From contig JBAJFG010000487.1 in NCBI GenBank assembly GCA_037903475.1, positions 2,604,001 to 2,668,000 of the forward strand: a DNA stretch of 64,000 nt, given 5' to 3'. Below the pieces are notes generated by a model. That model was not told the DNA's origin, ran no database searches, and was given only the letters and a program-made list of their open reading frames with translations. This stretch comes from Ancylostoma caninum. Lineage: Eukaryota; Nematoda; Chromadorea; Rhabditida; Ancylostomatidae. A program made the translations under genes and the position numbers. Of the stretch, positions 34,480 through 46,700 are shown piece after piece (the first letter of the stretch is position 1; each line of letters opens with the position of its first letter).

Positions 34480-35220
34480 TTTCCAGCAGCTTCTGAGGCT
34501 AATATACCCTAGCGCCTAAGGAAGAGTTGAAATGGCTAACACGTATTAATACCACTACTACATATACAATGTAATACGCAATGTAATACAAATATACCAG
34601 TACAATATAATGCTATAATATAGTACTTTAGCATAAAGTTGTGTGATATAATACTATATGTCATAATACTATAGTAATACCATATTATATATAATACTTC
34701 ACTATATGACACTTCAAAAATATGACGATTGAGGTGAAGACACCAGAGGAACAAAAAATGTCGCTAATACTGATGACAAATAATATCTACTACATATACT
34801 ATAATATCAGCATTTACTACCATTAGTACTGTGTATCCCTATGTGACATACTATATAATACAACTATAACATCGCAATATAATACAATAAGATAATGCTA
34901 CAGCATAAGGCTGTGTGATAGATGTCATGATATTATACTAATACTATATTATATATAATACTACACTAACACTTCAAGAAAATGCAGCGATTGAGGTGGA
35001 AACACCAAATGAACCGAAAGTATTGGCAATGCTAATCATATATAATATATATTACATATACTATGATACCAGCATTTACTACTATTAATACCAAGTAATG
35101 CTATCCATGTAATACGACACAAAATCTACTACAAATGTAATTGGATAATGTAATACTATGATGTATACTATAATACCATACTATATAATATTTCAAAGCA
35201 AGTCAGTAACTGAGATGAAA
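34480..35220. repeat. AT-rich satellite, about three units of roughly 265 bp
   Basis: Units repeat the order TAATACTATA-rich DNA, GCATAAAGTTGTGTGATA (34632; GCATAAGGCTGTGTGATA at 34903), CACTTCAAAAATATGACGAT (34710; an equivalent near 34974), then GATTGAGGTGAAGACACCAG (34727) or GATTGAGGTGGAAACACCAA (34990). A third GAGATGAAACAACC is at 35211. The spacing is about 265 bp. No coding capacity. Confidence 0.65.
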
Positions 35221-35689
35221 CAACCTGCGTATAGTGTATATCCACCAAAAATACGTAGAAATTCGCAAATACCGTCCAACTCCACCGACCTGGACATCAG
35301 ATCCATCACTTCTCGCTAGGTGGTCCTCCCGCAACGCACCGTATTGCGTCGATTGCGTCAGCAGGTGTTTGCGTTACGCCGCTAATGAAAAGGTTTTGCT
35401 AAGGATTAGGATCATCCATTACAAAAGCGTACCGACGATAAGGTCACGACGGCTGGACGCTTTTCAAGTACTCATTGAGTGTGGAGAGAGCCTGGAAATA
35501 AGTGGCCGTAAAGCTTCCAGTGTGGAATTCGGTTGGTAAGTGAAGTCGTTCAATTTAAACTTAATGGTGTTAAAAAGATCAGAACTCACAGCTTACTGGA
35601 TCAGAAATAATATTAATGAGGTAAAAAAGAAAGATAAAATCCAAAGACTAGAAGATCAATTCAATCATCAATAGAACAATTAATTTAAT

Positions 35690-36190
35690 TTTTAATGAGT
35701 GTTCTTCTACAGTACTACTTACTACTACAGTGTACTACAGTATACTATACTACTATACCATTGTATATTATAATGCAAGTACATTTTTGCATTACTATTA
35801 CTTATATTAGTATTACTACTATTACATACTACTATTGTATACTATACTACTACTACTACTATAACTACTATTGTATACTATACTACTACTACTATACTAC
35901 TACATACTATTTTGTTACTTTCTTCTTACACCACTACATATTACTATTATCCTTTGTGTTAACACTACTACCAACAACTACGTACTACTGTACACTATAT
36001 CGTTACTACTGTATATTACAGCATATTATAATACACTTTTTTCTTACACTACTACATACTACTGCTATAATATACTATTGCTACTATTCTACTATACTAT
36101 ATTATTTATTTCTTCTTACACTACTACATACTACTACTACCTTTTGTGTTTATATTGCGTATTAATATATTTTCTTACATCACTATAATA
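35690..36190. repeat. degenerate (TAC)n/(TAT)n low-complexity tract
   Basis: Dense TACTACTACTATACT and CTTCTTACACTACTACATAC motifs. The latter block recurs at about 35923, 36042 and 36110, a rough internal repeat. The frames of 105-156 codons here are all Y/T/L/I low complexity and not credible proteins. Confidence 0.7.
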
Positions 36191-37034
36191 TATATTAGTT
36201 CCTTGTTTGTAATAATTTCTACATAATTGATCTCAATAATTTACAAAGCCCGGTGAACAGGAAAATTCCGGAAAATTCTTTAATGGAAGTGATATAACTT
36301 CTTCCGTTGGCCTTTTATTGAGGACAGAAACATTTTTTTTTTGGGGGGGGGGGGGTGGTTTGGGCAGTGAGTTCCTAGCTTTTGAGATAACGTCTCATCT
36401 AGAGGTAAAATCAAGTTACTTTACTATCTTTAATTATCTGCTGAACTCCTATTGCACGAAATTCTTCCATGCCCAAGCGACTGTAGCGCTAAGCACCCTA
36501 ATAACAGAACCCCTAGTGATGACTAACTGTGAAAAGAAAATAAGCACTTACCGGATCCTTACGCGCATTTAGTACAAGTACGACTAGAAGAAATGGAGGT
36601 CGAGAGGATAAAAGCAGACAATCGTGAGCAGACAACGATTTGGCGGAGTCAAGGGCCACTCATAGCTCTTCACTACCATCTAGGATGGCGTCACATACTT
36701 CTGGGTTACTAGCTAGGGCAGCGGCGATTAGGGGAGTCATATAAAATCTTCGCAGAAGTTTATTTACTTATTCATTCACTCTGATACACTAGAAGAGAAG
36801 TGGGGTGAAGTAATAATAATAATTTTTATAATAAAATAACTTAAGATGTGTATATAGTGGTAGTACATAAAATAAACAAGCGAGTTCTGCATCCTCATAG
36901 ACCCCATAGTTGGTAGCATTCAGGAGATGAGCCTTAAAAGTTTTGTATAGTGATCTTCGTCGTGATTACCTTTATTTACAAATAAGCAACTATTCCTCAA
37001 AATCGCACACGGAAGCAGTAACCAGGTCTCTGCC

Positions 37035-37681
37035 CTATTCTCCAGTATAGAACAAGGCTTCAAAGGGCAAGAAGTGGTCCCAGCAATTAAGTCCAACAAA
37101 GAACGCCCAAATTAGGTGGGAAGAAGTTGAACGTGGGAATATTGCGACACGACGCACCACCTGTCCAGGATTTTTCATGGGAATAGCGTCTACAGTACCT
37201 AAGTCTTCACGTACAATTGTCAGTAAACCTCGACTTAATAGCGAGTTCAAATAGATTACTCTTATTGCACTAGGATATCTATAGAATTTCTGGAGCGAAT
37301 CCATCACCAATATAACATTATCAAAGCAAGCAACGCGAAGAATCGAACATACATACAATTCTGCGCACAGACTGTGTAAAAACGACGGTATGTCCGCAGA
37401 TGTCATCGTCGCCTCCGTCGCTCCTCGAAAATCTGTTAAACAGTGACTATTTCAGGAAATTCTGGTAGCAATAGATAGCGTTCGTTGAGCTCTATCCAAA
37501 TATGTACGACAGAGTCACAACATTCTAGGAACACGCCTTCAAAATACCAGTATAGCATTCCTGAAGCAGCTGTTGTTAGTTGCACTCTTGGCACATTCCC
37601 GGACACAAGGAAGAGGACAACCCACACAGCTGGCAAAAACGGGGGAATCTCATGTTTTCTTGGCAGTTTAAAACATATCAA
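37035..37681 (-). pseudogene. broken reading-frame pair, unknown protein
   Basis: Two adjacent minus-strand frames, 37436-37681 (81 codons) and 37035-37406 (about 123 codons). They are in different frames and separated by about 29 bp without an obvious intron. The first contains LPAVWVVLFLVSGNVPRV and SGMLYWYFEGVFLECC. The second contains ADIPSFLHSLCAELYVC and VAIFPRSTSSHLIWAFFVGL. Composition looks protein-like and partly hydrophobic, as in a membrane protein. I do not recognise it. One frameshift would join the two, so this is a candidate decayed gene or transposon remnant; chance is not excluded. A short intron using an AACAG acceptor at 37436 is a weaker alternative. Confidence 0.3.
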
Positions 37682-37867
37682 CGTCTAGATAATATAGCGA
37701 TCCTTATCAAAAATCTGGATTTCCAGTGGGTAAAATCATCAACTTTCAGATAACTAGAGTGACGCTTTACCGGTTGTGCCATCCGGCAATGTTTTTTTTT
37801 CATTTGGCCAGATCGGAACAATAACCGATATCGTAACCCTCGCAACAACAGCAAAATAGTTATCCCT

Positions 37868-37945
37868 TGAGGGCCTCGAACTCGCGACTGTCGGGTGGTA
37901 TCCAACACACTGCACCATTGAGCTATGGCCATCGTCGCTCCCATC
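37868..37945 (-). repeat. tRNA-like (SINE head) sequence
   Basis: On the minus strand, GCCATAGCTCAATGGTGCAG gives an A-box (TAGCTCAATGG) and GCGAGTTCGAGGCCC a B-box (GAGTTCGAGGC), spaced as in a tRNA gene. The acceptor and anticodon stems do not pair well, so this is a tRNA-derived SINE head or tRNA pseudogene and not a working tRNA. Confidence 0.55.
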
Positions 37946-38039
37946 CGCGCGACAACCTCTACATTTTAGCGTTACTAAGAGATCGAAGTGAGAACACATA
38001 GGATAGATCGCATCCCGGGGGGAATCGAGTACGTGTACG

Positions 38040-39145
38040 CATTGCTCAGTGCATCGAACGAATGATCGGCGTCGTGCCGGTCAGGGGATCGAATCCTGTC
38101 CTGTGCCATGATCTTGCAAATACATATAGTATGCTGCCTACGGCTGCTGCAGTTATCTAACTAACACCAGTATAAAAAGTAGCCCGGATGGCTCAGTAGT
38201 TTGAGCGGCAGATTGCAATCTGTCCCTATCGCTGGTTCCACTCCGTTGGAGATCCAGAGTTGAGTATCGCAGTGTTTGGGGTTCACTGCTTGGGACGTCC
38301 CCCGTGATCTCCTTCGGGTAGTCCAGGAAGGCATCCGGCAACTTTTTGCATAAATTTCTGAGATAAATCACGGTAAGCGCAAGTGTGAGTAAGAGTAGGC
38401 ACACATTTGTGTGCTACATCGCGTGCTCGCATAGCTCAGTGGGTTAAGCGAATGATCGACGTCGTGACGGTCGGGGGATCGAATCCTGTCCTGTGCCATG
38501 ATTTTGCAAATACATATAGTATGCCGCCTACGGCTGCTGCAGTTATCTAACTAACACCAATATAAAAAGTAGCCCGGATGGCTCAGTGGTTTGAGCGGCA
38601 GATTGCAATCTGTCCCTATCGCTGGTTCCACTCCGTTGGAGATCCAGAGTTAAGTATCGCAGTGTTTGGGGTTCACTGCTTGGAACGTCCCCCGTGATCT
38701 CCTTCGGGTAGTCCAGGAAGGCATCCGGCAACGTTTTGCATAAATTTCTAAGATAAATCACGGTAAGCGTAAGTGTGAGTAAGAGTGGGCACACATTTGT
38801 GTGTTGCATCGCGTGCTCGCATAGCTCAGTGGGTTAAGCGAATGATCGACGTCGTGGTGGTCAGGGGATCGAATCCTGTCCTGTGCCATCGTTTTGCAAA
38901 TACATATAGTATGCTGCCTACGGCTGCTGCAGTTATCTAACAAACACCAACATAAAAAGTAGCCCGGATGGCTCAGTGGTTTGAGCGGCAGATTGCAATC
39001 TGTCCCTATCGCTGGTTCCACTCCGTTGGAGATCCAGAGTTAAGTATCGCAGTGTTTGGGGTTCACTGCTTGGAACGTCCCCCGTGATCTCCTTCGGGTA
39101 GTCCAGGAAGGCATCCGGCAATGTTTTGCACAACTTTCTGAGATA
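38040..39145 (+). repeat. tandem array of 390-bp units each with two tRNA-like heads
   Basis: The anchor AGCCCGGATGGCTCAGT occurs at 38181, 38571 and 38961, an exact 390-bp spacing. Each full unit has head 1 (GATGGCTCAGTGGTTTGAGC A-box; GCAGATTGCAATCTGT anticodon-arm palindrome; GCTGGTTCCACTCC B-box). Head 2 follows (CATAGCTCAGTGGGTTAAGC A-box; GGGGATCGAATCCTGTCC B-box). The units end with AAATACATATAGTATGCTGC. Copies differ by only a few per cent. The third unit is cut at 39145 by a Tc1-type MITE. The long minus-strand frames across the array repeat three times because the DNA repeats. Confidence 0.88.
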
Positions 39146-39792
39146 CAGCCGCGGTCAAAAGTATTGCAACAAATGGTTTTTCGTACGCAACTTCTTTCAC
39201 AATGGACCTAGGCAGTTCAAATTTTTATATGAGTTGTAGATAATCATGCGGACTAGAATTAAATAAAAACCTACCGGTTTTGGGCACTTTTTATCTCAAG
39301 AATGAATGTTTATTCACAAAGGTGGAAATATATCATTGGGTAAAATTCATATTGTCTCACGAAATGAGCTTTGTCGGTGGGATCTCGGCAATTCGTCGTT
39401 CGTCGCAGCAGACTCAACCTATTTATGTCAGAAAATGCGTATCCGCTGACCAATGGTTGACATCTGCGAAGCATACTTGACAGCAGTTTAGCATTGACCA
39501 ACTAACTACGGGGGTTTCTGCTATGGAGCCCGCTCTCTCAGCTCTATTTAGAAGCTGATGTTACTCCTAACGGTACCCTGGCTCTAAGCAAATCTGTTCA
39601 ATCTTAATGGGTCTATAAAAATATATGAAAATTTATTCATGAGGTAACGAGTGCATGAAATCGGTAGGTCTTTATTTAATTCTAGTCTGCATGAGTATCT
39701 ACAACGCATACAAAAATTTGGACTGCCTAGGTCTACTGTGAGAGAAGTTACGCACGAAAAACTATTTGTTGCAATACTTTTGACCGCCACTG
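39146..39792. mobile_element. Tc1/mariner-type MITE, 647 bp, with roughly 140-bp inverted repeats
   Basis: The left end is CAGCCGCGGTCAAAAGTATT, and the right end reads the complement CAGTGGCGGTCAAAAGTATT. Similarity between the arms runs for about 140 bp, through CCTAGGCAGT(T/C)CAAATTTTT and GACTAGAATTAAATAAA. Both ends abut TA (39144-39145 and 39793-39794), the Tc1/mariner target. No transposase; the 360-bp centre is unrelated. It interrupts the third 390-bp unit. Confidence 0.9.
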
Positions 39793-40725
39793 TAAATAGT
39801 GGTAATTTGTAGGGTAAATTGTGAGCGTTCACCCAAAACCCGAGAAACCGAAAAGTGTGGGTAGGTCAATAGGGTAATTTTTGGATCGACACTTATCTAA
39901 ACCTTACCTTCACATCATCAGCGACACCTGCTTTAACCGCAGCAAAAAAAAAACAGTAATCAATCAAAACAAGTAAAAAGCACAATTTATTTACAAATTT
40001 AATATTATCGATTTTCACATATCATTCTGTCAAATGCTACGAGGAAATAGCGTAGTAGGTAGAATAGCTGGGGAGGTGAGCGCAAAACATCAAGAAGAAC
40101 TGAACGTGGTTCTACAAAAGCAGTCACATCGCTTATTAAGAGGAAAGCACAAAGCGCGCGCGCGTCTGTACGTGTACGTAAAGGCTGCAAATCCAACAAC
40201 GACGTTAACAACAATGGCTTCTGGAAAAATCGATAGATCAACGAACATTCTTTGCAAAAACAACGCAACATAGTGGTAGTAGAGTACGTAGTAAACGCTG
40301 CAAGTGGAACTTGGGTAAGAGTTAGTCAGACACAAAGAACTGAGATCAATTGACTCGTATCACGCACATCATAATCCTATGCCGGAATCCGCTTGCATAT
40401 GAAGATTCCTGGAATATTTTTATCAAAAATTAATTGCAGCAATGTGTGCCTGGAAGAATAGAAGGTAAGAATGACAATAAACACAGAATGCTCAAGAAAA
40501 CAATAAATATACCTAGCTGATAATGACATAACAGCCCAGCCTTGGATTTTAAGCTTACAAAACTGCTTTATGAGTGGAGTTGCTGCTTTTTAGCTCCTTT
40601 TTCTCGAATTTTCTAGTAAGGAAATCAATAGAAAAGCGAACAAGTGAGCAAGTTGTAAAACAACTACAAAAATCGTGGAGTAAGTAAGAAATGAACGAGA
40701 AAAAAAAAAGAATCACACAAGCTAC

Positions 40726-43700
40726 TCACCCGTTTACACTTCGTTCTACGTCATCTCTAGAGCATAAAGATGAGCTTTCGGCGCGATTGTTGAACACTGC
40801 AAGATAAAAACTAACTATTACTACTTGCTAGCAACTTACTTGTTCCACCAAAATCGATAGCACTGATATTATCTATGATCATGAAATCCAGTAAAATCTT
40901 TGTGGATTTGAGTTACAACAAACGTATACGAACCCTTTAAAAGCCGTGCGGAACTGGATATGAATATCCTGAATTGCTGAAGTTTTCGACAACCAGGGAA
41001 CAAATCTCGAGATAAGGTACCCTAAGTAATCTGGCCTGTCCGCTAGCAAAAGACCTCTTCATGCAAAAATGCGCTACATCCTATTAATGTCTCCAGTTCT
41101 TCTGCTCCTTTGCTGCAGTCCCGCTAGGTATTTTTAACCCCACACCTTTCATATTTATCTGGAGGACTGGCATCATCTTTTAATCCGCTTTTGCTGGTGT
41201 TCAGACTAGCTAATATGGCAAGAAAGGACACGATGGGAATTTCTTCAACAGTTCAGCATCAGAAAGCCAGTTTAGCTAACCAGGAACAATCAATGGATGC
41301 TAAACCTGAGGAAAAAAGGAACTAAATGTGATTTATCTTTCCTCCTTTCTCAAACGGGAAAAGGGAGTGATGAGAAAAACGTTTTGCAGAGCTCGCTGAA
41401 ATCAGCCAAAGACCCAGGATCCTAGCCTCTTGAGCGTAGGTCCATTCTTAATTACTCACCACTACTAGTAATGATCTCATCCGGCGCGTAAATGACGTCA
41501 TCGGCATGATTTTCTGGCAGTTGGACCTGTGACGCGTACATAGATACGGTGGATCGAACGAGTGAATCCCGATCCATCGATCGCTCCATTTCAGCTGAAA
41601 ACCAGTATTTTCTCAATGGAAGATGAATACTCTTTCTGAAGACATACAAATCCAAATCGCGCGCACTTACAGAACGAAATCTGCGACAGCCTAGCGGTCG
41701 AATGTGGCCGATCCGAGTTACTCGATCGTGAACGGAATTGCACTTTCCCACTAAAAAGGAAAAAAGGAAATTAGCAATGTACTGTTAGTTCTACCGTAAA
41801 AATTAAAACATGAGGCGAAATAAATGAGGAAAATTTGGCATAAAACCAAAAACCAACTCAACCCAAGACCAAACCCGAAAATTAATGAGAACCCAAGCGT
41901 TGGTATCTAATTTTCCAGAGGTTCGAATGGTAAGCGAGGTCTCTTTGTGCGAAAAAAAAGTCCAGAATATTCTAGATCTAGCAATATGTAGAACTCCTGT
42001 GGACTAACAAAACACATATTCAATAAAATTTCAGATGCAGCGCGATGAAATGCCTCTGAGAATGAGATGAAACATAGTTTTGACGAAAAACGAGAACGAA
42101 TTAAAGAAAGCTATCTGTTCGGATTGACATTTCTAACACCTCTGATTAATCTGAAAAAAAAAAAGCCATGTTAACATTTAAACACTTCAGCAGAGAAATA
42201 GCACAACATTTTCATAAACTTTATCTTTTTTCCTAGATTCGTTTTGGAGAGATGTCTTTTCAGAGCAAAAACTGTGAAGGTCCTCGGCAAATTTTCTCAA
42301 GAAAAAGGAGATGACTAAGAAGAGCTGACCATGAGGTAACAGCCTTGGAGAAGCAGATACGCATATGTACGTAGCTTATCCAGGGAATTTTCACAGAGGA
42401 AAAAAGAAAAGAAAAACTGGTCTTGAGAATATTGAGCACAAAATTTGTGGTATTATGCTGGACACTGATTTACACGCTTGATATCCACTTATTGCCTATG
42501 CAGTCAAGTTCCTAGTACCTATAATACGAAAATAGGATAGTGGAGGAGGAGAGCACAAACAAAAGGAGAACAAAAGAAAAGGACGACAGGGCGTGATGAA
42601 GGAGAGCAAAAGAATAAATATCAAGCAGCAACGAAGTGAGCGGGGACCAGTTCTCGCTCGCGGAACGTTAGCCTTGAGAAACAAGGCTATTATACATGAG
42701 TAAGACCATCACATGACCCGTAACATGAGCAGGATCAATACATGGTCCCTATCCCATTTTTTCCAAAAGGGAAGTCCGTGCTCAAAAAAGCTACTGGTGC
42801 AACGGAACGAAACGAGAAGCTTTACCGTAACGGAGTTCGTAAGGAAGTTGCTCGTTGATACATAAGACTGTTAAAACTGCAAAAACACGTTCCGGAATTC
42901 GAGTTGTTTTCCAAAAAGAAAAAAAGGTGAAAAAAATTGCAGACCATGACGTAAAGAATGTTCAACTTTTGAAATTTCCGCACTAGTTATCCAGGGAAAC
43001 AAATGGAAAATCATCTCACGGTTTCTGCTTCTGTCCACCGCTCTGATCAAGCTCGTCACCAGTTTCATAGCGATAGACCATCACATCGAAACTGCGCTGC
43101 ATACTCTCACGCTCCTCCTCGATCGCTAACTGTTGTCGCTTCAGCTCTTCATTTTGATGCACAAGTATCCTAAAATTCGTTCTGGATAGCGTTTTGGAAC
43201 ATTCCATTCAGGCGCGACCTCGTTTTTTCCCCTTTGCGCCGGGTTTCCACACTTTTTCTCAAGTGTCCGCGCTTACAAGATATTCATCAGCTACTGCGGT
43301 GGCTGCGCGGACGACGCGATTTGATCGCGGACAACCTTCCGAGACCCGGATCAATATAGAGACGAAGTTTCGAGAGAGCTTGGGCTAGGATATAGCCCAG
43401 AAATGCCAGTGGTCCAATAGTGAAGCCATGAGTAACTCACTTTTCGTAGTTCAACTTCTGATCCAGCGCCTGCTTCAACTCGATTACTTTATGCTTGAGT
43501 TTTGTAATTTCCAGCTCTTTTACAGGGATCTCCTCGACACGTAATGCGACCTAAAAAAAGATTTTGATAGATTCGCTCATAAATAATAGGAAAATTCCTG
43601 TCTAAAAAGGTCGCTTCACTTCGCAGGATTTGTAACTCCCCACGCTTTTCCCTTGAATAGGCAAAAAAAACTCAGGATCCGATTCAAGGAATCAGATATC

Positions 43701-46700
43701 TCACCTGTTGATACTTCTGCCGCAAATCTTTCATCTCGCTACTCTTGAATTCTAATGCCGTTTGTAATGAGTTGATCTCCTTAGTCAGCATCTGAAATTG
43801 ATAGATATCAAGTCCTGAGGGCAAAAGAGACTTGAAGGCATTTGTTAGTAGCTTGCTCACTATTCTTTTTTATTCAAATCATCAGCAGATATTAATCTCA
43901 ATGGTTTAATTACCCAAGCGCGGACCCATTTTTTAAAATTAAGAGTACCCTTTTGCCCACTGGGAAGCGCTAAGGCCCTGAAGTGGGCTGTTGTTCTTCG
44001 GGCATAGAGATGTCCTCTTCCAGCTAATGCATCTTAAGCCTGAGGGTTTCTGAGCGCTCCAAGAAAGGAAATGATCGCACACTTTCCCCTCCATGAATTA
44101 CTGCACTGCAATCTACCAGGAATCATTGGAAAATCAGTTCATGTTACAGTATCCTGAAATTCTGGATTTTCAAAGCTTTCGGCGATACCAGCATGAAAAT
44201 CTGGACCACGTGCACCTATGCCAGATGTAGAAAAATGTAAAAAAGTGGTTAACAATGCTCGGATGCATCGCTGGAAGAATGGGTAACCTCATACCCATGG
44301 GTAGCAGCCGGGTCTGAGTCGGTATGCATCATTGAGATTACCCGTGATAAACGTGCTTACACCGGTATTAGCGATGGGTAAGCTCGTGTGGTGTTATCAC
44401 ATTTACCATGGGTAACCTCAACGATGCATGCCGCCCCTGGAGAATGACACGCATGGCTTTGATGGAGGCAAGGTAAAGGGTAAATTTGAATGCGTTGGCG
44501 TGTTTACTATGGGTAATCTCAATCATGCATCCGGGCCTACTGCGTTAGCATGTTTACCATGGGTAATCTCAATTATGTATCCGGGCCTGAACTATGTATA
44601 ATAGTACATATCTAGTTTTGCTCGACTGACGGAACCACGGCTGGAAAAGCCATTTCACTAACTTAATATGGGCAAAACTGGCTATGTTATGGGCGGGTGT
44701 GAACACCACAGGAGCTTTTTTTTAGCAGAACTCTGCTCTTAGCTCGATAAAAGTGTCAAAAAATGATTTACTTTTTTCCCAGAAGCTTCCAGAAAGACTC
44801 CACACGCCATGTGTACGTAGGTACATTAGGTAAAGCAGTACAGCCTGTGCCTGCCGCTGGATCTCGCCTTGTACCGACAATTACAGGAAATTCTCCCACC
44901 CAGGCCCTGTATCAGAAATTACCCCTAATCGTTCAGTGACTCCAGGGACCGGATGCATCATACATGATAAACGTGTCATACCCAAATTTACCCTTCACCT
45001 GACATCCATCAGCGTGTTTACCCATACCTGACATTGCCTGTACCGAAATGCTACCCATGGGTATGAGATTACAGAATACCCATCCTGCCAATGATGTGTC
45101 AATGCCCACGCATCTCAAAAAAAAAATGAGAATTTTAACCGTTACCTCATTAGTGGATGACAAACCAGTTTGATAGTGGAAATCTCTGTTAGTGACTAAT
45201 TCGAGCTTTCCAGAAAAATTACTGGGGAAATAACTGGTTGTCGAAACAAACAAGTATTAGCCCACTGAACTTTCTACCAGTCTAGGGATTACCAACAATC
45301 AGCATTTCGAAACTCGATGGATTTTCTGGATATTGAGATGACTAGTCCACCTCTGTTTTGAAATCCCAGGTATAGAGGGGGACTCATGTGACTGTGCAAA
45401 AAAGTCCACAAACAACTGTTCAAACCTCTATTTCCAAATTAGGTAAAAGAACTTTTACTGAATCTACATACCTGATTACGCTGGTCGCTATCGTTGGCGA
45501 GAGCAATCTGAAGCGCTTTCTTGTCCGCGGTCAATTTCTCCACCATCTTTTCACCTTCGGCAATTTTCTCATCCAGAGATATGACAACCTGTGAAAGGGA
45601 ACTTGGATAAAACCAGAAATACAAAAATTTCCGAGGATTCCATTCTGGAAATATACCTTCTGGTGTCGCCGACTCATCGCCTCAAGCTCGGCTTCGTGCC
45701 GGGTTCGTTCATCTTCCAGCGCTCGATCATTTTCTTTCGCTTTTTCAGCCAACTGAAACTCATCAACAATTTAGATATTCACTCAAATTAGAATTTTCAA
45801 ACCATCCTGAAATCCCAGGATCTCCCCAGCCACACTGTTATGAACAAACAAGAACAAAGGATCGTCTCGAAGCTCGTAAACTGACGCCTAGCGAAGTTAA
45901 TGCGCCATTTTCCAACTCGGCAAACAAACGAACTCTGCGGCACGTGCCAAAATGCCATTTGCCTAGTCAACAAAACAGAAAATCGAAACTGCGATTTAAA
46001 AACTTATTGAAAAGGACATCTAGATTATTCCACTGTATGTGGGCGGTAATTATGGATGTGGATGATGGTGCGATGAACAGACAACACTACAAAAAGCTGT
46101 AACGCCGGCACCGCTGCCCTAGAATGGAGTTGTATGATGCATACAGTGGTTCCGAACTAGGCGAGAAATAGGCCACAGAAGTGTTTTCAAGGGCATAAAG
46201 TAGGTCACAAGCGGCTTCCAGGTCTGAGTGCGTGTTTATTTATTTACTCACTTGCTTATGAATTTATTCATTTCAAAAAGGCATGTCCTCCTAAAGAAAG
46301 AGAGGATTTAAAGCTGAAAAACGATACAGAAAATAGAGAGCAAAGAGGGAACGTGGAAAAGAAAACAACAGACATTTTCAAAATTTTCTCATCTTCACCA
46401 ATAAATTTAGTTCTGCCCAAAATTTCCGCCTTGATGTAATAACAGTGATAGGTTAATGATTTTTTACTCGTATTTAAACTGCAGTAACTTTTTCCCCACT
46501 GTAATTATGAGTTTAGAGGGAGGTCTGATGCTCTGGTTGATTATTTCTAACCGGCTAAGGAGCAAAATTAATGAGGTATGCGGTTTCCCTTGTAGATCTC
46601 TCTGGTTTCTCGGGATACTTGCTTATTCTGCCAGCACAAAATAATGATTTTGTGTTTTTATTGAATCGAAAAGAATTTAAGTGATTTCAACAGAGGAGGG

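Larger units (their letters stand above)
31000..40725. other. 9.7-kb intergenic stretch between cnd-1 and the MTUS-like gene
   Basis: Apart from the elements listed separately, I see no gene with family similarity. The stretch upstream of cnd-1 (31000-31970) has the possible promoter. Stretches 32841-33228, 33409-34479, 36191-37034 and 39793-40725 hold only short, unconvincing frames. There is a poly-T/poly-G run at 36331-36354 and some AT-rich DNA. A possible extra 3' exon of the MTUS-like gene at about 40530-40570 (-) fits the phase but has no other support. Confidence 0.5.

Noticed and set aside
35234..35539. 101-codon plus-strand frame ending at a GTAAGTG donor-like site
   Set aside because: The donor-like end is suggestive, but there is no recognisable protein, no partner exon, and it lies beside satellite DNA.
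38181..38260. Functional tRNA gene
   Set aside because: A- and B-boxes are present, but the anticodon loop and the acceptor and T stems do not form a normal cloverleaf by eye. Kept as tRNA-derived repeat.
38153..39133. Three near-identical minus-strand frames (66-88 codons)
   Set aside because: They are the same stretch of the tandem 390-bp unit read three times. The DNA carries tRNA-like signals and is not a conserved gene.
40530..40570. Possible extra 3' exon of the MTUS-like gene (phase fits, CTAG|GTATAT donor)
   Set aside because: The acceptor is weak, no further exon was found to receive it, and the frame already has a plausible TGA at 40726.
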